A stretch of 5,047 nucleotides of DNA from Paracoccaceae bacterium (GTDB lineage Bacteria; Pseudomonadota; Alphaproteobacteria; Rhodobacterales; Rhodobacteraceae): contig SLPP01000235.1 in assembly GCA_007131945.1 (NCBI GenBank), positions 1 through 5,047 of the forward strand. The letters are read 5' to 3'. Position 1 is the stretch's first letter, and every line of letters starts with the position of its first letter. The notes beneath the pieces were generated by a model. It did no database searches, was not told where the DNA came from, and saw nothing but the letters and a program-made list of their open reading frames with translations. The translations under genes and the position numbers were made by a program. Below are positions 1 through 5,047 of the stretch, one piece after another.

Positions 1-2487
1 AGCGTCGATCTGCCCGGCGGCACGCTGGAGACGGAGGCGCGCGACCTGCGGTTGCGCTTCACCGACGAGCGGCGCAGCCTGACCGAGCTGGAGGGGCTTG
101 TGGTGGTCAGTTCCGCCGGCGGCGGAGAGCTGACCCTGGGCCAGATCGCCCGCATCGAGCTCGCCTTCGACAGGCCCGAGAGCCGCGTCGTGCTGGACGG
201 CGCGCGGGCCGCGGTGCTCGACATCCACAAGACCTCGGATGCTGATGCGTTGCGCGTGCTCGACGCCGTCGGAGCCGTGCTGGAGGCCGAGCGCGCCGCG
301 CATCCGCCGGGGCTGCGCCTGGTGATCGTGCAGGACATGACCAGCATCATCCGCGACCGGCTGGCGATGCTGGTCGAGAACGGGCTCATCGGGCTGGTGC
401 TGGTGATCGGGGTGATGAGCCTCTTCTTCCGGCCCGCCTTCGCCGCCTGGTCGGCGGTGGCGCTGCCGGTGGCGCTCCTGGGCGCGGTGGTGGCGATGGC
501 GGCTTTCGGGCTGAGCCTGAACATGATGACGCTGGTCGCGCTGCTGATGGCGATCGGGCTGGTGATGGATTCGGCGATCGTCATCACCGACAGCATCGCC
601 GGGGAAGCGGGACAGGGGCGAACGCCGCTCGAGGCCGCAACCGGCGGCGTGCAGCGGGTGCTTCCCGGGGTGGTGTCGTCCTTCCTGACCACGGTCGCCG
701 TCATCGGGCCGCTGTCGTTCCTCGCCGGGGAGCTGGGCGCGGTCCTGGAGGTGCTGCCGGTGGTGCTGATCGCGGCGCTGGCAGCAAGCCTGGTGCAGGC
801 TTTCTGGATCCTGCCGCGGCAGTTGCAGGGCGCACTGGCGCGGCAGCGCCCGCCCAGCCGCTTCCGCCGACGCTTCGACCGCGGCTTCGCCTGGTTTCGC
901 GACGACGTCGTCGGCGCGGCGGCGGACGGGGCGGTCCGCTGGCGCTATCCGGTGCTCGGGGCGACGCTGGTGGCGATGCTGACGACGGCGGGTTTCGTCG
1001 CCGCCGGGCATCTGGGGCGCGAGGCGATGCCCGATGTCGAGGGCGACGTGCTGGAGGCGCGGCTCCTGATGCCCGCCGGCACGCCTCTGGCGCGCACGGA
1101 GGCGGCGGTTGCGCGGATTGCCGCCGCGCTCGACAGGATCGAGGATCGCCTCGACGCGCCGCAACCCGCCGGCGCGGCGCTGGTGCAGGCGGTCCAGCAG
1201 CGGTTCGGCCGCAACCTCACCGCCAACGAGAGCGGCCCGCATGTCGCCACGGTGAGCGCCGATTTCCTCGCCACCGGCACGCGCAGCGTGACCCTCGATG
1301 CGATCGGCGCCGCCTGGCGCGCCGAGATCGGCGACATTCCCGGCGCCGTCGCCCTGACCGTGCAGGAACCGGGGCTCGGCCCGCAGGGCGTGGCCATCGA
1401 ATACCGACTGGCCGGCCCCGATCTGGACCGGCTCGTCGGCGCGGCGCAGGCGCTGAGCGCCGAACTGGAGACCTGGCGGGGGGTCTACAACATCCATCAC
1501 GACCTGCGCCCGGGCCCGCCCGAGCTGCACCTGGCGCTTGCCCCCGGCGCGCATCAGCTGGGACTGACCGCGGCGGAAGTGGCCGGACAGCTCCGCGCGG
1601 CCTTCCTGGGACAGGTCGTGGCCACGGTGCGCGCCGGCCCCGTCGAGCACGAGATCGTCCTCGAGACCCGCCCCGCCGACCGCGACGCGCGCGACGACCT
1701 GGCAGGGTTCACCATCACCCTGCACGATGGCGCCCAGACGCCGCTTGCGACCGTGGCGACGGTGGCCGAGCGGCGTGGCTGGTCGCAGATCACCCATGTC
1801 GACGGAGAGCGCACGGTCACCGTGCAGGCCAGCGTCGATGTGCGCCAGGGCAACGCCCAGGCGATCACCGCGGCGATCGCGCGGGATGCCCTTCCGGCGA
1901 TCCTGGCGGACCATCCCGGCGTTCGGGCGGCGCCGGGCGGGCAGGCGGCGGCCTTCGCCGAGACCTCGGCCTCGATCCTGCGCGGCTTCGTGATCGGGCT
2001 GGTCGGGATCTACGTGATCCTTTCCTACCAGTTCCGCAGCTATGTCGAGCCGGTGATCGTCATGCTGACCATCCCGCTGGCGTTCCTCGGCGTGATCTGG
2101 GGGCATGTGCTGATGGGCTACGACATCTCGATGCCGTCGCTCGTCGGCGGCGCGTCGCTGGCCGGGATCGTGGTCAACAACTCGATCCTGCTGGTGCAGT
2201 TCATCAAGGCCCATGTCGCCCGGGGCATGGACGTGCTGCGCGCCGCCGGGCAGGCCAGCCGCGACCGTTTCCGCGCCATCCTGCTGTCGGCGGCGACGAC
2301 GGTGGCGGGCATCCTGCCGCTGCTCGCCGAGACCTCGACCCAGGCGCAGACGCTCAAGCCGCTGGTCATCGCCGTCGCCTTCGGGCTGGCGAGTTCGACG
2401 CTGCTGGTGCTGATCCTGCTGCCGGCGCTCTACGCGATCCTGGCCGATTTCGCCGCCGCGCGGACGCGCCGGCTGACGAAAGCCTGA
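1..2487 (+). CDS. RND efflux transporter permease subunit (AcrB/HAE-1 type), 5' end missing
   Basis: This is the inner-membrane pump of a tripartite efflux system, which in this family exports drugs or hydrophobic compounds using the proton gradient. The frame is open from base 1, and the first 17 codons already read as family sequence (PGGTLETEARDLRLRF), so the TTG at 52 is not the start. There are 828 visible residues against about 1,030-1,050 usual, so roughly 200 N-terminal residues, including TM1, lie to the left. In visible numbering, the end of the first porter domain is 1-120, TM2-TM6 about 127-270, TM7 about 316-337, the second porter loop (starting PDVEGD, 344-349) about 340-658, and TM8-TM12 about 660-810. 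By alignment from memory to AcrB, TM4 has D190 at D407 but S191 at D408. TM10 has N726 at K940, and TM11 has R756 at R971 and S763 at T978. No cysteine is visible. The sequence does not resemble CusA-type metal pumps. The substrate is unknown, and the adaptor gene is expected upstream but not seen. The family call is very secure; the substrate class is not. Confidence 0.95.
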   Translation, partial: SVDLPGGTLETEARDLRLRFTDERRSLTELEGLVVVSSAGGGELTLGQIARIELAFDRPESRVVLDGARAAVLDIHKTSDADALRVLDAVGAVLEAERAAHPPGLRLVIVQDMTSIIRDRLAMLVENGLIGLVLVIGVMSLFFRPAFAAWSAVALPVALLGAVVAMAAFGLSLNMMTLVALLMAIGLVMDSAIVITDSIAGEAGQGRTPLEAATGGVQRVLPGVVSSFLTTVAVIGPLSFLAGELGAVLEVLPVVLIAALAASLVQAFWILPRQLQGALARQRPPSRFRRRFDRGFAWFRDDVVGAAADGAVRWRYPVLGATLVAMLTTAGFVAAGHLGREAMPDVEGDVLEARLLMPAGTPLARTEAAVARIAAALDRIEDRLDAPQPAGAALVQAVQQRFGRNLTANESGPHVATVSADFLATGTRSVTLDAIGAAWRAEIGDIPGAVALTVQEPGLGPQGVAIEYRLAGPDLDRLVGAAQALSAELETWRGVYNIHHDLRPGPPELHLALAPGAHQLGLTAAEVAGQLRAAFLGQVVATVRAGPVEHEIVLETRPADRDARDDLAGFTITLHDGAQTPLATVATVAERRGWSQITHVDGERTVTVQASVDVRQGNAQAITAAIARDALPAILADHPGVRAAPGGQAAAFAETSASILRGFVIGLVGIYVILSYQFRSYVEPVIVMLTIPLAFLGVIWGHVLMGYDISMPSLVGGASLAGIVVNNSILLVQFIKAHVARGMDVLRAAGQASRDRFRAILLSAATTVAGILPLLAETSTQAQTLKPLVIAVAFGLASSTLLVLILLPALYAILADFAAARTRRLTKA

Positions 2488-2498
2488 CGACGAAAGCC
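2475..2498. repeat. 10-bp direct repeat across the RND stop codon
   Basis: GACGAAAGCC occurs at 2475-2484 and again at 2489-2498, a 14-bp period. The first copy encodes the last residues of the RND protein, and the second lies just past the TGA at 2485-2487. It looks like a small local duplication at the gene end. No function is evident and it may be chance. Confidence 0.5.
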
Positions 2499-2651
2499 CG
2501 AAGCGGTGCGCGCAGCGATCTGGCCCGGAGCAGGATTCCCGGGGGCCATCCGCTTGATCCGGCGCGATCGATGCCTGCCGGAACCCGCAGTGCAGGCGAT
2601 GGCGTTTGCCGGCTTTCGCCCGGTCGATCCTGTCGCCGAGGCTTTCCGGGT

Positions 2652-2719
2652 GGCGCCGGGCCGTTCCGGGCCGATCGCCGGAGCCGGAACGACCCGCCGG
2701 AACGGCCCGAATGCGCGCC
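2652..2719. terminator. Strong palindrome, possible bidirectional terminator or 3' hairpin
   Basis: Bases 2657-2669 (CGGGCCGTTCCGG) are perfectly complementary to 2697-2709, giving a 13-bp stem with a 27-nt loop. A further 5 bp (2652-2656 with 2715-2719) can extend the base past a 5-nt bulge. An alternative 8-bp hairpin pairs 2662-2669 with 2684-2691. On the minus strand the structure starts about 4 nt after the permease stop codon (2724-2726), a fitting place for a 3'-end hairpin, and it also lies downstream of the RND gene on the plus strand. Neither side has a U-tract, so it is not a textbook intrinsic terminator. It could instead block 3' exonucleases, act with Rho, or be a dispersed palindromic repeat. 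The palindrome is certain; its role is inferred. Confidence 0.45.
2683..2708. repeat. Two tandem 13-bp repeats (12/13 identical)
   Basis: GCCGGAACGACCC (2683-2695) is followed directly by GCCGGAACGGCCC (2696-2708), differing at one base. The second unit forms most of the right arm of the palindrome at 2652-2719, and the first can pair with part of the same left arm. The core GCCGGAAC also appears once more at 2577-2584. This may be slippage duplication of a palindrome arm, and nothing shows that a protein binds it. Confidence 0.6.
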
Positions 2720-2723
2720 GGTA

Positions 2724-5047
2724 TCAGTCGAGCCCGCGCGCCGCGTTCTTCGCCGTCAGGAACCCCTTCTGGATGACGAAGACGAAGCTCGCGACCGCCA
2801 GCCCGATCAGGTCCGAGGTCCAGCCGCCCATGATCATGCCCAGCGCGCCGGCCAGCGCCACGACCCGCAGCACCGGGTTGAGCCGGCCGAACATCCAGCC
2901 CTGCACGGCCGAGGCCATGAAGTAGATCCCGATCGAGGCGGTGACGACGACATGCAGGATCTCGAGGAAGGTGCCCTGCATCAGGAGCGGCGCGGCGAAG
3001 AAGAACATGAACGGCACGACGAAGGCGGCGATGCCGATCTTGAAGCTCTCGACCGAGGTCCGCATCGGGTCCGACCCGGCGATCGCCGCGCCGGCATAGG
3101 CAGCGAGCGCCACCGGTGGCGTGATCGCCGACATGACCGCGTAGTAGAAGATGAAGAAATGCGCGGTCAGCGGCTCGATCCCCATGCGGATCAGGCCCGG
3201 CGCGACGACGCTCGCCGCGACCGCATAGGCCGCCGTCGTCGGCATCCCCATGCCGAGGATGATCGCCACGCACATCGCGAAGAAGAGCGCGAGGAGCTGG
3301 CTCTGCCCGGCGATCGCCATCAAGACGCCCGAGAGCCGCGTGCCGATCCCGGTGATCGCGATCACCCCGACGATGACGCCGGCCGCGGCGCAGACCGCGA
3401 CCAGTTGCAGCGACATCTTCGCCGCGATCTCGAAGGCGTAGGGAACCATCTTGAAATGCTCGGCGGTCTTCGCCACGGCGATCGCCGCGCGCCCGTTGCG
3501 CCCGGCCATGATGACCAGCGCGGCAATGGCGAGCGCGCTGGCCAGAAGCGAGACGCCGAGCTGCATCAGCCAGTCGGCGCCCATCCCGTGGAGCAGCATC
3601 GTCGCGATCACGTAGAGCGGGATCAGCGCGACGATGAACAGGAACAGCGCGATCAGGTGGTTGAGCCAGCCGTCCTCGCGCCCGTCGATAAAGACCCGCA
3701 GGTAGCTGACGACGAAGGCCGCGATCATCGCGTAGGTGCCGGCGCGGATGACCGAATAGCCGACATAGAGCGCGCCGATCAGCATCACGATCGGGATGAA
3801 CAGATAGGCCTGTTTCGCCATGGCGCGGAACTGCGGCAGCTCCTTGCGCGGCAGGCCCTTCATGCCCTTGTTCAGCGCCTCCTTGTCGACCATGAAATAG
3901 ACCGACAGGAAATAGAGCATCGCCGGGATGATCGCGGCGATGACGATCTCGCGGTACTGGATGCCGGTGATCTCGGCCATGATGAAGGCGCCGGCGCCCA
4001 TGATCGGCGGCAGGATCTGCCCGCCCGACGACGCCGCGGCCTCGATGCTCGCCGCGGTCTGCGGCCGGTAGCCCACCTTCTTCATCAGCGGGATCGTCAG
4101 CGAGCCTGTGGAGACCACGTTGCCCGCCGAGGTGCCGTTGATCGTGCCCATCAGCGCCGAGCCGAAAACCGCGACCTTGGCCGGCCCCCCGCGCGCGCCG
4201 CCGGCGGCGGCGAAGGCGAAGTTGATGAAATATTCGCCCACCCGGCTGGCCTGCAGGAAGGCGGCGAAGGTGATGAACAGGATGATATAGGTCGAACTGA
4301 CCGCCGTCGTCGGGCCCAGCACGCCGATGTCGGTGTAGATGCGCGCGAAGAAGCGCGCCGGCGCGTAGCCGGAATGGCTCAGGAAGCCGGGCAGCCAGGG
4401 GCCGACGAAGCCATAGGCGACGAACACGGCGACGATGATCACGAGCGCCATGCCGGCGAGCCGGCGCGTCAGCTCCAGGATCAGGAGGATCCCGGCGATG
4501 GCCGCCCACATGTCGTTGGCATGCGGGAAGACCCCGGCGCGATGGCGCAGGAATTCGGCATGGGCGATGATGTAGATGCCGACGGCAAGCGCGGCGATGG
4601 CGAGGAGCCCGTCGGCGATGGCCAGGCGCGAGCGGTCGCGATCGGGGAAGAACCAGCTTGCCAGCACCGCCAGCGCCGTGCCGGCGATGACCGGCAGGCC
4701 GAAGGTATTGACCAGGTAGTCGGGCGCGACGCCCATGCGCACCCGCGCATCGGTGACGACGGCGGTGACGACCGTGGCCAGCGCCAGGCCCAGCAGCACC
4801 CCCGCCACCGCCAGCATCAGCCATTCGACGAGCGTGCGCCCGCGGGCCGAGGGCGTCTCCTCGGGATAGACCACCGCCGAGAAGAGCAGGAAGCCCAGCA
4901 TCAGCCCGCCGGTGACATGGCTGAGGCGGTAGACCCAGGTCTCCAGCGGGTAGAGGTTCATCACCACGATGTGGAAGGCGGTATAGAGGATGCAGGCCGC
5001 GGCGATGGCCCAGTGCGCCCAGCCGGCGAAGACCCGCTGGTTCGAGA
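2724..5047 (-). CDS. Fused TRAP transporter permease (DctQ-DctM type, probably TAXI-linked), 5' end missing
   Basis: This is the inner-membrane permease of a TRAP importer, in which small (Q) and large (M) subunits are fused. In the family it takes up organic solutes with sodium, using a periplasmic binding protein. The frame is open to the window edge and the 26 codons before GTG 4967 encode a typical first helix (WAIAAACILYTAFHI), so that GTG is internal. There are 773 visible residues and probably only a few are missing. In visible numbering, the Q-like part is about 1-240. The M domain begins with GGARGGPAK (282-290), NGTSAGN (303-309), TIPLMKKVGY (317-326) and GGQILPPIMGAGAF (341-354). 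Its second half has GMGMPTTAAY (598-607) and ITPPVALAAYAG (641-652), matching the two pseudo-symmetric halves of the family. A further membrane region (about 670-760) follows, as in many fused forms. Two stretches, about 60-140 and 455-535, look longer than usual. The binding-protein gene is expected beyond the right edge. The substrate cannot be told from the permease, and the TAXI link rests on the fusion alone. Confidence 0.95.
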   Translation of the reverse strand, partial: SNQRVFAGWAHWAIAAACILYTAFHIVVMNLYPLETWVYRLSHVTGGLMLGFLLFSAVVYPEETPSARGRTLVEWLMLAVAGVLLGLALATVVTAVVTDARVRMGVAPDYLVNTFGLPVIAGTALAVLASWFFPDRDRSRLAIADGLLAIAALAVGIYIIAHAEFLRHRAGVFPHANDMWAAIAGILLILELTRRLAGMALVIIVAVFVAYGFVGPWLPGFLSHSGYAPARFFARIYTDIGVLGPTTAVSSTYIILFITFAAFLQASRVGEYFINFAFAAAGGARGGPAKVAVFGSALMGTINGTSAGNVVSTGSLTIPLMKKVGYRPQTAASIEAAASSGGQILPPIMGAGAFIMAEITGIQYREIVIAAIIPAMLYFLSVYFMVDKEALNKGMKGLPRKELPQFRAMAKQAYLFIPIVMLIGALYVGYSVIRAGTYAMIAAFVVSYLRVFIDGREDGWLNHLIALFLFIVALIPLYVIATMLLHGMGADWLMQLGVSLLASALAIAALVIMAGRNGRAAIAVAKTAEHFKMVPYAFEIAAKMSLQLVAVCAAAGVIVGVIAITGIGTRLSGVLMAIAGQSQLLALFFAMCVAIILGMGMPTTAAYAVAASVVAPGLIRMGIEPLTAHFFIFYYAVMSAITPPVALAAYAGAAIAGSDPMRTSVESFKIGIAAFVVPFMFFFAAPLLMQGTFLEILHVVVTASIGIYFMASAVQGWMFGRLNPVLRVVALAGALGMIMGGWTSDLIGLAVASFVFVIQKGFLTAKNAARGLD

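Larger units (their letters stand above)
2488..2723. other. Convergent intergenic region, no credible gene
   Basis: These 236 bp separate two gene 3' ends, so no promoter for either neighbour is expected here. A plus-strand frame opening at GTG 2506 runs through it, but it continues to 2925 as the antisense of the permease and has no recognisable domain. The distinctive content is the palindrome at 2652-2719 and the word GCCGGAAC, which occurs three times (2577-2584, 2683-2690, 2696-2703). Weaker hairpins can form at 2521-2548 (TGGCCC/GGGCCA) and 2573-2597 (GCCTGC/GCAGGC). None is followed by a T-run. Confidence 0.7.

Noticed and set aside
945..1868. Minus-strand open frames at 945-1397 and 1554-1868 and a plus-strand frame at 1727-1993
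   Set aside because: All lie inside the RND coding region, which has clear family sequence in its own frame. The products are Ala/Arg/Ser/Pro-rich, as expected from shadow frames.
2118..2413. Overlapping open frames on both strands at the RND 3' end
   Set aside because: They are shadows of the TM10-TM12 coding region, with highly biased composition and no recognisable motif.
1..2487. Heavy-metal efflux (CusA-type) identity, suggested by the lack of a second Asp in TM4
   Set aside because: The porter and TM10 sequence (PDVEGD..., VVNNSILLV) fits the HAE-1 hydrophobe class, and I see no CusA-like methionine arrangement. The substrate still cannot be assigned.
2521..2548. TGGCCC/GGGCCA hairpin 33 bp after the RND stop as a terminator
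   Set aside because: Only 6 bp of stem with a 16-nt loop and no following T-run. It is expected by chance in DNA this GC-rich.
2573..2597. GCCTGC/GCAGGC hairpin in the intergenic gap
   Set aside because: The stem is short (6 bp), without a U-tract on either strand and far from both stop codons.
2506..2925. Plus-strand open frame of 139 codons starting at GTG in the intergenic gap
   Set aside because: Nearly half of it is the antisense of the permease 3' end. The rest is low-information, Arg/Pro/Ala-rich sequence with no domain and no clear ribosome-binding site. Such frames are common in GC-rich DNA.
3250..4750. Open frames at 3250-3441 (+), 4108-4290 (+) and 4481-4750 (-) within the permease
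   Set aside because: They overlap conserved TRAP sequence in the true frame and show no independent domain.

Overview
The window is a GC-rich (roughly two thirds G+C by eye), densely coding stretch of a bacterial chromosome or large replicon. Codons strongly favour G or C in the third position. A fused TRAP transporter permease next to an AcrB-type RND pump suggests an alphaproteobacterium, perhaps of the Rhodobacteraceae type. That placement is an inference, because the window holds no rRNA or other marker gene.

Layout: two large membrane-transport genes converge on a short intergenic gap. Positions 1-2487 (+) hold the 3' four fifths of an RND efflux permease whose start lies off the left edge. 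Positions 2488-2723 are a 236-bp gap with no credible gene. It carries a long GC-rich palindrome (2652-2719) built partly from two tandem 13-bp units. Positions 2724-5047 (-) hold nearly all of a fused TRAP permease (DctQ-like plus DctM domains, probably of the TAXI-dependent class), whose start lies off the right edge. Both reading frames stay open to the window edges with family-typical sequence, so the internal TTG (52) and GTG (4967) are not the real starts.

How they work: the RND protein would be the inner-membrane, proton-driven part of a tripartite efflux pump. Its periplasmic adaptor, and possibly an outer-membrane channel, are expected to the left but are not seen. The TRAP permease would import an organic solute, probably with sodium, using a periplasmic binding protein expected just beyond the right edge on the minus strand. 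The two genes converge and share no promoter, so nothing links them functionally apart from the shared 3' intergenic region.

Points that stand out: the RND proton-relay residues differ from AcrB at several positions; the TRAP permease appears enlarged by two insertions, each holding about two extra membrane segments; and a strong hairpin without a U-tract lies between the genes. I found no RNA gene, CRISPR array, mobile element or clearly novel system.
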